21,263 nucleotides of DNA from Chrysochromulina tobinii. Taxonomy: Eukaryota > Haptophyta > Prymnesiales > Chrysochromulinaceae. How positions within the stretch are numbered: the stretch's first letter is position 1; each line of letters starts with the position of its first letter. The notes beneath the pieces are model-generated. The model worked only from the letters and a program-made list of their open reading frames with translations, ran no database searches and had not been told where the DNA came from. Positions 1 to 8,686 of the stretch are shown here, one piece after another. The translations under genes were made by a program, and so were the position numbers. The stretch lies in contig JWZX01001252.1 of the NCBI GenBank assembly GCA_001275005.1, positions 1 through 21,263 of the forward strand. The letters run 5' to 3'.

Positions 1-692
1 AACGGAAAGCTGGACCTGAGCGAGTTTGCGCAGGTCATTCACGACCTGAGCGCCGCCGACGAGGCTCCCGCGGCGCCTGAGCCTGTCAAGAAGAAAACAA
101 AGACGCACATGCGTGTCGGTAGACACGGCGTCAGTGTGCGTAAGGCCGCCCCCAAGGACAAGGCCGATAAGGGCGAGGCCGACAAGGGCGAGGCCGACAA
201 GGCCGAGGCGCCCAGGCTGGCCGCTAACTCGGCAGCGCGGATTTACTCTTACGAGAGCCTCAACGATGGGCTTCTGAAGGCGTCGCTCTCGTCACATTGA
301 AGAACAAGGACTGGCCTGGGGTGAGGCACATCATCCTCGGCTGGGGCCTGTCGATCGGGATGTTCGGGATTTTCCTGTTGATGACCCTCTTTTTCGGCTG
401 CTCGCTCTTCGAGCCGCAAGACCCGGCCAAGAATCCATACTTGCCGCCTCTCGAAGAGGGCGAGGTCTCGACTCACGTACCGGGCGATACGGTTGAGCTC
501 ATCAGGACGTGGCTCTTCTCCTGTGGCTTGCGGTTCTTTTTGAACGAGCCGATGATCATCCTCGCATCCAAGGGGCTGCCCATGCTATTCGCGAGCGCGT
601 TCTGCGCCAACCTGTGCGGCGAGGTCATCGTCGAATCGCTCAACCTGCTGGTGACGATCATGATTGAGGTGATCAAGTCGATCAAGAGCTGA
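1..692 (+). CDS. EF-hand protein with hydrophobic membrane tail, 3' part, frame break
   Basis: The window opens inside a gene. The first residues in frame 1 (NGKLDLSEFAQVI) match the second half of an EF-hand calcium-binding loop and its exiting helix. A Lys/Glu/Ala-rich linker with a repeated DKGEA unit follows, and this frame stops at 298-300. Frame 3 then carries a convincing membrane segment from about 297 to the TGA at 690-692. It has a long hydrophobic helix (HIILGWGLSIGMFGIFLL), a conserved-looking stretch around FLNEPMIILASKGLPMLF and a second hydrophobic region near the end. The two frames are probably one protein, joined by an unrecognised intron (140..255 is a phase-compatible candidate) or broken by a frameshift. 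I do not recognise the membrane family. Calcium-regulated membrane function is inference from the EF-hand only. Confidence 0.55.
140..255 (+). other. candidate intron in the EF-hand gene
   Basis: A strong-looking donor (GTAAGG at 140) and an acceptor at 254-255 would join frame 1 to frame 3 with matching phase. A CTAAC branch-like motif lies at 224-228. Against it, another AG lies closer at 234-235, and the frame 1 sequence inside the interval also looks codable. This is only one of several explanations for the frame break. Confidence 0.25.
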
Positions 693-1837
693 AGCTGAAT
701 GTGGGAGCGAGCGCGCCTTGCACGGTAACGTGCACGGCGGGAAGCAGAGTGTTGGCACTGGGCATAAAGGGGGGGGTAGAGGTGGGGATGGCGAGACGCG
801 GGGAGAAGGAGGGTTTCATGAGGGTGCGCTATCGCAGAAGTCGAGCGGGAATGTGGACAGAGAGTCTGAGTGGACACTCGGCAGCGGCGTAATCGGCAGT
901 GGCGATATCAGCAGCAGCGGTATTCATGGCGGACGTCGCGGCGGCGGTTTTTTTGTGTGCTTATGGCGATCCGTGTGTTGATATCCCGGTCCGTTGCGGG
1001 TGTTGATATCCCGGTGTTGCTTGAGTTCTTTGGGGAATGTTGTATGCATGGTTGTATGTCGCGCATCGTATGTGGGACACGTTTCCGTAGAACGTAGTCG
1101 AATGATGGAGGTGTACTGTAAAGACATGTGAACGTTAACACGACAGACGCGACAACCGGTGCTACGGCACTGTTACTGCCCGCTCAGAATATACACACCT
1201 TACATGACCCCATACGAGACACGGAGCATGCGCGCGCTGGCGGCGTTGAGGATGGTTTGGGCGTCGGCGACATGTGTAATATGATGTCAACTGTGTTACG
1301 CGGACGGTCACGTTGCCGACATATCCGTCCATGTAGGAACGATGGTTCGTGGTAGACGGGTCTTGTGTGGAGGTGAGTGTGTGGTCTGTGCGTGCTGGTG
1401 TGTTGTGAATGAATATGAATGAATGTGAATTATGCGGAGCTCCTCGGGTGATTGCCCCTTGGAGGGGAGAGCGTGAGTGGGTCCCTGTCTCGAATCTGGC
1501 TCTTTGCCGGGTCGTTGACATGCGCGAGGACGGACGGATGCTGCGTCTCTTCAGGGGGCCGCGACACATTCGATTTCGACTCGATGCTCGTTGCCCCTTG
1601 GCTCGCCCATTCGGGGGTTCACCGCCCACGTTGCTCGTTGGCGGGCGCACTCCCTCCCGAGTTCATATTTGGGTCTCGCCGCTTTTTCTTTCTATGGCTG
1701 TTTCTCAGCTCTCCATCTGCATGTGTCTCATGTGAGGCCTGGCCTTTTTGTTTTGATTTGTTTTCACGGCTGTGCTGCTTACGTGTTGTGTGTATTCATT
1801 ATGAATTGTGCGTCTTCATAATGATCTGGGGATATTC
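693..1837. other. intergenic region, no gene recognised
   Basis: About 1.1 kb between the EF-hand gene and the methyltransferase. Open frames here are short or low in quality and show no recognisable domain. A 15-nt sequence (TGTTGATATCCCGGT) occurs twice near 977-1017. The region presumably holds the 3' end of one gene and the promoter and 5' UTR of the next. I see no TATA box or other element that I can support. Confidence 0.5.
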
Positions 1838-3313
1838 ATGCATGACTCCTCCCCTCGCGCATTGCCGCTCGTCCCTCCGCTGCAGCTGTGCGAACCGGCG
1901 TTGGCCGCTGATCCACCCTCGGCGGCACATTCAAGCCCTCTGCCGCAGCTGTGCGAACCGGCGTTGGCCGCTGATCCACACTCGGCGGCACATTCACGCC
2001 CTCTGCCGCAGCTGTGCGAACCGGCGTTGGCCGCTGATCCACCCTCGGCGGCACATTCACGCCCTCGCCGCGCTGTCGACTACCTACTAAACGGCTCCAG
2101 CATCGTGCAAAATCGGCACCTCGCACGGTTCAAAGCGGCTCCGTACTTGCAGCAGCTGCTTGACGCGCCCGAATTCTCGCCGATGTTGAGCCGCCAGAGC
2201 AAGCAGCTCAAAAAGGAGCTCATCGAAGCCTATGCCATCGTCGAAGTGCTCGAGCGACAGCTCGCGTCCGACGAGGCCTCGGCGCCCGTCGCGGCCATCG
2301 TCGACTTATGCTCGGGCAAGGGCTTCATGTCGGCCATCCTGGCGCTCGAGTTCCCGTCCACACGCGTGATCATGGTGGACATCGACCAGCGCATCAAGAC
2401 CGGCCACGTGGGCGCCCTTCCCAACTTGCGATTCGTGCGCGCGGACATCATGGGCAGCGCGTTTGCGGCTCAGCTCACGGCAGCGCTTGCCGCAGCGGTC
2501 GACGACAGCATCAGCGGCGGCCGCGGCAGCAGCAGCAGCAGCGGCGGCGGCGGCGGCAGTGGCGAGCACTGCGGCGAGCTCGGCGACTGTCAAGAAGGTG
2601 CGGCAACGGTCATGAGCGACCGTTACATGGGCGACCGAGGCCGATGCATCGCAGTCGGCATGCACCTATGCGGGTCACTCGCCCCACGGGCAATTGAGCT
2701 CTTCGGCGGCTGTGTGCAGCTCGATGCACTCGTGCTCGTGCCGTGCTGTCTCGACAAGCGCACGGACACTCTCCTCAAGGCCCAAGCGAAGCTGCGTGGC
2801 GTCGATCCGTATGAGGCGAAGGTCGAGGAGCTCTGTGGGCTCTTGCACGCGCTTCCCGCCGGCGGCATTCTCGCCGGCGACTGCGGCGCCGGCGCCGGCA
2901 GCGGCGGCGGCAGCAGCGGCGGCGGCGGCTCCGGCGGCGGCGGCTCCGGCGGCGTGCGCGTGGACGTGATCCGCGACAATGCGATGCGGACGCAGCTGGG
3001 CGGCGAGGACTCGGAGGGTACGGCGAGCTGCAAGAACGCGCTGCTCTGTGCGCGCAAGGCGGGCTGGGACCGTCGGCCGTTGCCCTTGGAGGAGCAGCAC
3101 ATCCTCAACGCGCCGCCATCGCCACTCAAGGAGCATTTCGACGAGCTCCCAGCGGTGGGGATGCCGGCCGACAAGGCCCACGCCCGCGATTGCACCATGG
3201 ATACATTGCACAGTGGCTCGATGAGCATTCTCGAAGGACTGGCCGCAATTTGGGGCTGTGCGGCTGCACGCAAGCCTCCTCCGAACATGGATACACAACG
3301 AGCCCCAAAATAG
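1838..3313 (+). CDS. SAM-dependent methyltransferase, Methyltransf_32-like
   Basis: An intronless 491-residue protein from the first in-frame ATG to TAG. After a 21-residue tandem repeat (residues about 17-76) comes a class I methyltransferase fold. The SAM-binding motif I is VDLCSGKGF (about 155-163), and an acidic residue after the next strand (MVDID) fits ribose binding. HLCG (about 276-279) and VPCC (about 301-304) follow, the combination seen in the Methyltransf_32 group that includes METTL25-like and GSTCD-like proteins. The substrate cannot be told from sequence; RNA or protein are both possible. Two low-complexity inserts split the domain, one Ser/Gly-rich after motif II (about 227-242) and one a Gly/Ser linker (about 350-373). 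The start could lie further upstream if an unseen 5' exon exists. Confidence 0.75.
   Translation: MHDSSPRALPLVPPLQLCEPALAADPPSAAHSSPLPQLCEPALAADPHSAAHSRPLPQLCEPALAADPPSAAHSRPRRAVDYLLNGSSIVQNRHLARFKAAPYLQQLLDAPEFSPMLSRQSKQLKKELIEAYAIVEVLERQLASDEASAPVAAIVDLCSGKGFMSAILALEFPSTRVIMVDIDQRIKTGHVGALPNLRFVRADIMGSAFAAQLTAALAAAVDDSISGGRGSSSSSGGGGGSGEHCGELGDCQEGAATVMSDRYMGDRGRCIAVGMHLCGSLAPRAIELFGGCVQLDALVLVPCCLDKRTDTLLKAQAKLRGVDPYEAKVEELCGLLHALPAGGILAGDCGAGAGSGGGSSGGGGSGGGGSGGVRVDVIRDNAMRTQLGGEDSEGTASCKNALLCARKAGWDRRPLPLEEQHILNAPPSPLKEHFDELPAVGMPADKAHARDCTMDTLHSGSMSILEGLAAIWGCAAARKPPPNMDTQRAPK
1883..2071 (+). repeat. three tandem 63-nt units in the methyltransferase N-terminus
   Basis: Units begin at 1883, 1946 and 2009 and differ at only a few positions. 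Because 63 is a multiple of three, each unit encodes 21 residues in the same frame (LCEPALAADPPSAAHS and neighbours). Other frames through the repeat are also open, so the repeat alone does not prove coding. Confidence 0.9.
2511..2565 (+). repeat. AGC/GGC triplet tract encoding Ser/Gly
   Basis: A triplet-rich run of AGC then GGC codons inside the methyltransferase encodes polyserine followed by polyglycine. It sits between motif II and the HLCG motif, where a surface loop would be expected. It looks like microsatellite expansion in frame. Confidence 0.8.
2884..2954 (+). repeat. GGC/AGC tract encoding a Gly4Ser-type linker
   Basis: Repeated GGC with interspersed AGC and TCC codons gives a stretch of Gly-Gly-Gly-Gly-Ser units in the methyltransferase, between the PCC motif region and the conserved C-terminal strand. 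It resembles a flexible linker and probably arose by triplet expansion. Confidence 0.8.
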
Positions 3314-3557
3314 ATTGAAGGGTGCAACATGAGATGCATGTACTATGAATCTACGATACCATGATGGATGCTTAATGGATGCAGAATTGCAGGCGTCGGA
3401 GCTCGGCCTTCGGCCAGCTCTCGGAGCTGATTTTTCGCTTAACAAACCTCCTTCACGTGTGATGCACAGAGTGTGAGCGCGGAAGGACCGCGACGAAACT
3501 GACTTACGGCTGCTGTTGCACGGAGTTGATATTGAGCGCGGGGGGACCTTCCTGGAG

Positions 3558-6177
3558 ATGATATTCAAGTTTTCGCGACAGAAAATTTCTCAACTGTTCC
3601 CTTCCTTCACAAAGCTGATTTTCGAGAACCCCGCCGAAGCGCTGGCTGCCGTCCGTGAGGGGCAGTGCGTCGTCAACCCCTCGATCAACCCCAAAACCAT
3701 GGACCTCGTCATCCATGCGGGCACGCTGAGCGTGCGCGACCCATCGAAGGACCACTTTGTTGAACGGTTCGCGCCACTCCCTAGACGTCGCCGGCCTGCC
3801 GCCGCCAGAATCACCACGCGCGCGTGCGTTATCAGCCGCCGAGCCACGCATGCTCCACGCCGAACTCATGCCGCAAATTGATGTACCCATGCGCGCAGGT
3901 TCTTTGTGCTGCGGCCGACCGAGCTCGAGTGTCACCTTCCGGACGGGCAAGATGCCATGCCGCTCGACGTGATGCCACTCGCGACCACGTGGGTAAGCGG
4001 CAATCTGCATAAGGGATCCGAGCAGGCCATCTTCACCATCGAGTGCGTTGGCGAGCAGAAGAAGTGGGTGCTCGCCGCCAAGTCGGTCACGCTCGCGAGG
4101 CAGTGGATCGACGCGCTCGAGAGCATCGGTGTGGGCCGGGACGACTCGAAAGCGCTCGCGCCCGCCGCTCTCTCACGTGCGCACACACAGCCGTTACATC
4201 TCCCGAGCGCCGCCACCACGTCTAGCGTGAAGCCGCCGCCCGAGTCGGTGCCCGCTCCTGTCAAGGTGCCTTCGCTCGGGGTGAAGATCAACATCGCAGC
4301 GCTGACGTCATCCTCGCACGGCTCGCGTCACGAGACGACGCCGCGCCCGCTCTCGGCGCGCACGCCACGTGGAGTGACCACCTCTCGGAGCGCCCTGACG
4401 TGGCGAGGCCCGACGCCGTCTCACCTCGCATGCCTGTGGGGTCGCATCTTCATCCACTCGCTCTGCGGCACCGTCGGCCCGTGCATGTATGAGCTCTTCG
4501 AGCTCATCGGGCACCCGTACTCCAAGCCCGCCGCCACGCTGTACGTGCTCCAGGCGTGGCTCTGCAGCGCCGTGCTCGAAGCCTGCGGCGGAGTGCGCCG
4601 CCGGTGCGTCGAGACGGCGCAAGCGATCGAGGCGTGCTTGGGATCGTGCTGGGCGTCGCGCGGCACATGGTGCGCGTGTCAGTGCATGTGCGCGGGCTGC
4701 CAGTGCATGTGGCGCTGGGCGTCGCCGCTGCAGCGCGACACGTGCACCAGCCCGATGAAGGAGGGATCGACTTCCAAATTAGGATCGACTTCCAAAGTAG
4801 GGAACCACGCGCACGCGGGGGCGAGCGCCGCCGTCGCCGCCTCCGCCACCACCACGAGCCTGTGCAGCGACAGCGACACGGCGGCGACGGAGAGCGGGAG
4901 CGCCCCTGGGGCAACGGTCACGAGGATGGCCACGTTCACGGCCGTTGCGCCCACGTTCACGGCCGTTGCGCCCACGTTCACGGCCGATACGCCCACGGCC
5001 ACTCCCAAGGCCAAACCGACCCTCGACGCGCAAAAGGTCACACGTCTGGACACTTTCAATGCGGACCGTTTCGGTTCAACGCCGTCACTGTTCACGCCCG
5101 GCGGACTGTTCACACCCGGCGGGAGCCCGACGGTGCCGACGCACCCGCATGCGTCGGCACGGCGCTCGCGCTCCTTCAACAGCTCGAACATCTCCTTCTC
5201 CAAATGGCTCGTGGCCGAAGAGGGTGGCGACGAGGGTGGCGACGAGGGTGGGTCTGACGAACTTGACAAACTTGACGAAGCGCTCGAGCCGCTCGCGCCC
5301 CAGCTAGGCGAGCTCACGAAGATCGCGCCGCTACAGCGCCTGCTGCAGGCGCGCGACGAGGCCGCGCTCGCCGCCGCCGCATCCGCCGCGTCCAAGGACG
5401 ACTCGCCGTACACCTGTGCGATGCTCAACGAGATTGAGGTGGAGCCCCATGAATGGCGCCGATGGGATGACCTCTGATGACCGCTGATGACCGTTGATGA
5501 CCGCTGATTGCCTCCCTCATCAGGCGGAGCTCCATGAATGGCGCCGGCGCGACGCGCACGAGTTCGTGCTCGCGACGTCGCTCGGGATCGCCTTCTTCTT
5601 GGATGCGTCGTATGCGATCGGCCTCTTGTGCGTGCAGACCGCCTCGTTCAACCCAAAGGCGGTCATCATCTTCCTGCAGGCCTTCTTCGGCGCGTACTTG
5701 GCCTACTTTCTCGCGTACTCTCTCTTCGTCGCCGCTCGTTGGCTGCCCCCTGCCGCGCAGTGCTATTGCTGCTCGGCGATCCCCTCGGCGATCTTCCGGC
5801 TGCTCGCGCTGCTCGCGTGCCTCCTCTGCGCCGCCAGTGCCGTTTGCGAGCTGCTGCCCGTGATCGCGACGGCGCCGTGGCGGGCGCAGCCGGCTGAGGA
5901 GGGCGAATCGGCCGAGGGCGCCGTGCTGGGCGAGGGCGCCGTGATGGGCGAAGGCGCCGTGATGGGCGAGGGCGCCGTGACGCTCACCGACCTGCTGAGC
6001 AGCGCCGGTCTGCTCGCGTTCTGGGGCATCGAGCTGCTGTGCTACCTAGCGGCTGCCGCGGCCGTCACGCGTCGTCTCGGGCTCCAGGCCTTCGAGGACA
6101 ACCGGCCGTGGTTCTCTTTTGGTCCTGGATACCCGTCGAGGCGCTCGCATCATTGGAACCGCGCTGACCTCATGTGA
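3558..6177 (+). CDS. PH-domain multi-pass membrane protein (three exons)
   Basis: Model: join(3558..3766, 3899..5438, 5524..6177), 800 residues, all phases consistent. Exons 1 and 2 together build a pleckstrin-homology domain (about 50-146). It runs from AGTLSVRD through VERFFVLRPTELECHL, completed only by splicing, to the C-terminal helix with the conserved Trp in ARQWIDALESIG. PH domains bind phosphoinositides or proteins at membranes. A hydrophobic, Cys-rich region follows (about 247-352, with a dense cluster around CACQCMCAGCQCM), then a disordered repeat-rich linker with acidic GGDE units. A C-terminal module has about four membrane helices (exon 3: FVLATSLGIAFFLDASYAIG, AVIIFLQAFFGAYLAYFLAY, and two more). 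No known family was recognised. The start is the first ATG after an in-frame stop at 3474. Confidence 0.7.
3767..3898 (+). other. intron 1 of the PH gene (GT-AG, 132 nt)
   Basis: Splicing between GAACG|GTTCGC and GCGCAG|GTTCTT restores the continuous PH-domain strand VERFFVLRPTE with a split Arg codon. The sequence lacks the 10-nt TGATGGCC-type repeats seen in other introns of the window. Only four bases (GTTC) are shared between intron start and exon start. Confidence 0.8.
4932..4994 (+). repeat. three 21-nt units in the PH gene linker
   Basis: Three adjacent copies of a 21-nt unit encode TFTAVAP, TFTAVAP and TFTADTP. They lie in the disordered linker between the Cys-rich region and the last membrane module. 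Confidence 0.9.
5439..5523 (+). other. intron 2 of the PH gene (GT-AG, 85 nt), introner-like
   Basis: The splice joins GAG|GTGGAG to CATCAG|GCGGAG, giving NEIE-AELHEWRRRD with both phases matching. The first 23 intron bases repeat the first 23 bases of exon 3 with two mismatches (both contain CCATGAATGGCGCCG). Next come three 10-nt units of TGATGACCGC type, then the terminal module TGATTGCCTCCCTCATCAG, which also ends intron 1 of the TTL gene on the other strand. Confidence 0.85.
5914..5985 (+). repeat. four 18-nt units in the PH gene last exon
   Basis: Four near-identical 18-nt units encode EGAVLG, EGAVMG, EGAVMG and EGAVTL in a loop between the third and fourth predicted membrane helices of exon 3. 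Confidence 0.9.
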
Positions 6178-6540
6178 GCGAGTGCGGCGCATTCTCCATT
6201 CAGTTCCCAAACCAACGCGACGCCGACGGGCGGCGTGTTCTAGGGACTACGATTAGGGAGGGACCCTTAAAACCGTCAAACATGAAAACACGAAATTTAA
6301 GAAGACCAAAACACTGTCCGAGTCACTGTGAATTCCCTTGAAGTTGATTAATCTCCGTCTCTTGCGTTCCGCCTGAGGCCGCGCGTGTGGCCGAGTTGTT
6401 GTACAGACTGACCACGACCTCTGAGTGACTCGACCTCTGTGTGGTCGAGTGGGTCGTCTTTCTGTTCTTTCACACTCTTTTCGTCATGTTTCGTTCGTCT
6501 CGTCATCATGCAATGAGAAGTTTTTGTCCTTGTCGGGAAT
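6178..6540. other. intergenic region between PH and F-box genes
   Basis: About 360 bases between two genes read in the same direction. The middle (about 6240-6360) is less GC-rich than the flanking exons. No domain-bearing open frame, RNA gene or clear promoter motif was found. It should contain the PH gene 3' UTR and the F-box gene promoter. Confidence 0.5.
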
Positions 6541-8431
6541 ATGTCGGAAGCTGCAGGGGACGTCGACCCGGATGCCGTCACATCGCGGTCGTGGTGCATC
6601 GAGAATCCCGACCTTGTATTTCTCATCGTGGCCCACGCTGAGTTCCAAAGCCTCGCCACAATCGCTCGCATCTGCAAGAGTTGGAGGGCTGCAGCGCTCC
6701 GCACAGACCTACCTCACTGGAGCGAGTGCGACGAATCGCGCTTCCTTGCACTGCAGAGGAGCAACCTCCGTCGCTATTCCAGCGAGGCGCTAATTCGTGT
6801 GCTGCGCTCGAAGCCACGGATCAGTGCACTCGACCTCACGAACCTGAGCGCCAGCGATGGCAGCAGCCTGCTTCGGATGAGTGCCATGCTGCCAGCGACG
6901 CTGCACACGCTCGCTGTGCGACCGCCGGAGGGGCGAGGGCGCGTGCGCATTGAGCATCCCGACGCTTTCCTCGATGCGCTGCTTGCCTGCATCGAGGAGC
7001 TGCCACTGCTGCGCTCACTCGACCTGACGGGCATTCTCACCGAGCGCTCGCTCGCGGGGCTCCGCTTGCAGCAGCGCCGGCGTGCGAAGACGGCCGCCAT
7101 GCGCGATGACGATCTCACCCAGGGATCGCCGAATGTGGCGAGGCTCAGCTTCGCGCGCGCACTGCCGCGCCTCGAGGTGCTCGCCCTCGGATTCCATTGC
7201 TTTAGCGCGATCGGCCGGCGGGAGGGGCTGGAGTACGCGCTCCCCCCACCGAACTCGCCCCCTGCTCCAGACGTTCACACCACCCACCGGACTCGCTCCC
7301 CCTGCCCGGACGCTCACGCTCCGAACGCCCTGTGCACCGTGCCAAACGTGCCAACGACGCCCGAAGTTGATGACAGTGCTGCTCGATGCTCGTGCGTGGG
7401 CGTGTGCCCGTGCTTCGTCATGTTTCGTCAGGTACCTCCTCGAGCAGCAGCGGCTGGCGCCGCGACTGTGCCGTATCGGCTGTCTTGTCGACGCACCGCG
7501 CTGCGCGCCTCTGGATGTCAAATGCCGCATGTGCGGCGAGGTGCTTTACCGTCGGCTCGAAGAGTACATAGTGCATCCGCCACAGCAGCCACACATCTCG
7601 TGTACGCGCGCCTGATTGCGCCTGATTGCAGCGCATCTCGTGTACGCGCGCCTGATTGCGCCTGATTGCAGCGCATCTCGTGTACGCGCGCCTGATTGCG
7701 CCTGATTGCAGCCGCGCATCTCAGCTACGTCTCATTGGCATGCGCACACCAGTGTGCCCCGGCTCGCGCGCCATGTCTCTTCCTCTCGTTAATCTGCCTT
7801 TAATCTGCCTTTAATCTCCTTAATCTGCCCTTAATCTCCTTAATCTGCCCCTAATCTCCTTAATCTCCTTAATCTGTCCTTAATCTGCCCTCTTCCTCTC
7901 CTTAATCTGCCCTCTTCCTCTCCTTCATCTGCCCTCTTCCTCTCCTTAATCTGCCCTCTTCCTCTCCTTAATCTGCCCGTACCGATGCCGCTAAGAGTCA
8001 TGCGCGCTCAACTCTCTTTTGCAGACGAGCTGCATACGAACGTGCCGCCGCGCAGCATGCATCTGGTCGACGGGGATCCCACAAGGCGTCAGTGTACACG
8101 CCAGTGCCACGGCCAGCTGTGGCTGGTCGACGGCGGGAGCGGTTTTGTCCACCACGTGGCAGGCAAGGCGTGGGCGATCGCGTGTGGTCCCGCGTCGTCA
8201 CGCGGTGTTCAAGTGTTCCCTGGGTTGTGCATTGCGGTACCAGCGGCGCCCGACGCGGCGCCCGTCGCGGCGCCCGACGGTGCAGAGGAAGACGAGCACG
8301 AGGGCGAGGGCGAGGGCGAGGGCGAGGCGCACGGGCTGCCGCGCGAAGGACGTACCCCTGGACGCACCCCCATTGAGGAGCTCACCGAGGACCACTTCCC
8401 CCTCTTCGCAATCAGCGGCGCAGGACAGTGA
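6541..8431 (+). CDS. F-box-like protein with LRR-like middle and Cys-rich C-terminus (three exons)
   Basis: Model: join(6541..7232, 7432..about 7550, 8025..8431), about 405 residues. Near the N-terminus, ENPDLVFLIVAH, then SLATIARICKSWRAAAL, resembles an F-box, the motif that docks substrate receptors to SCF ubiquitin ligases. The middle has leucine-rich-like segments (ISALDLTNLSA, LLRSLDLTGI, PRLEVLALGF), consistent with an F-box/LRR protein. Exon 2 continues with YLLEQQRLAPRLCRIGCL and a CRMC pair. Exon 3 adds a CTRQC pair, which together could bind zinc, then an acidic Glu/Gly repeat tail. The intron 1 join (split Glu codon) is well supported. The donor of intron 2 is uncertain: 7551 fits the phase, and 7571 with a slightly later acceptor is an alternative. 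Substrate unknown. Confidence 0.65.
7233..7431 (+). other. intron 1 of the F-box gene (GT-AG, 199 nt)
   Basis: CTGGA|GTACGC joins to TTTCGTCAG|GTACCTC and gives GLEYLLEQQ across a split Glu codon. The intron and exon 2 both begin GTAC and share 10 of the first 20 bases, at most a decayed exon copy. An imperfect direct repeat of about 40 nt (ACTCGC...GACGTTCAC / ACTCGC...GACGCTCAC) lies at about 7253-7325. Confidence 0.75.
7594..7712 (+). repeat. three tandem 40-nt units with splice-like ends
   Basis: Units start at 7594, 7634 and 7674 and are practically identical. Each contains CTGATTGCGCCTGATTGCAG preceded by CTCGTGTACGCG, so each carries a GT donor-like start and a CAG acceptor-like end. 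The CTGATTGC core resembles the end module of introns in neighbouring genes. Confidence 0.9.
7788..7978 (+). repeat. degenerate TTAATCTGCC / CTCTTCCTCTCC array
   Basis: A long run of TTAATCTGCC and TTAATCTCC variants, later mixed with CTCTTCCTCTCC blocks. It is pyrimidine-rich on the + strand and lies just upstream of the exon 3 acceptor, so it may extend the polypyrimidine tract. Confidence 0.85.
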
Positions 8432-8686
8432 CCTCTGCCGACAACGCGCAACGACAAGGCCCACAAGCATGTCTCTGACAGAGTGTTTGTAATTACCACG
8501 CCAGCACCCAACGTGCAACGTCTCTTCAGAGTTCACCGAGTGATCGACCAAAACCGGTAAGACCGAGGAATGGTGGGTTGCCCACGGTGTCCCGGTGTAA
8601 GACGACCCATACAGTTTCACGAGCGTCAGAGTCAGACCTCTGAATGAGCAAAAAATCAAGCCATTAAAATATAAATAATAACAGTG
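8432..8686. other. convergent 3' region between F-box and TTL genes
   Basis: The two genes end facing each other 255 bases apart. The segment around 8648-8690 is clearly AT-rich compared with its surroundings, as expected for 3' ends. No canonical AATAAA is evident on either strand. Nothing else was recognised. Confidence 0.5.

Larger units (their letters stand above)
7551..8024 (+). other. intron 2 of the F-box gene (donor uncertain), repeat-filled
   Basis: The acceptor CTCTCTTTTGCAG ending at 8024 is convincing. The donor is not settled; GT at 7551 is phase-compatible. The interval is almost wholly repeat: three 40-nt units and a long pyrimidine-rich TTAATCTGCC array, neither of which encodes a plausible protein. 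Confidence 0.55.

Noticed and set aside
1162-1650. Minus-strand open frame of about 160 codons in the intergenic region
   Set aside because: Arg/Ser/Thr-rich translation without domain character; composition alone accounts for it.
2675-3568. Long minus-strand open frame (about 297 codons) opposite the methyltransferase
   Set aside because: It is the antisense of a GC-rich coding region with poly-Ala from the Gly/Ser tract; no domain is visible, and the plus strand has clear methyltransferase motifs.
4679-5428. Minus-strand open frame (about 249 codons) opposite PH gene exon 2
   Set aside because: Its Ser/Ala/Val-rich translation mirrors the tandem repeats of the plus-strand exon; the PH gene reads through in phase on both sides.
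7594-7712. 40-nt direct repeats as a CRISPR array or protein-coding repeat
   Set aside because: No spacers between units, and stops or out-of-frame period (40 is not a multiple of three) exclude a coding repeat.
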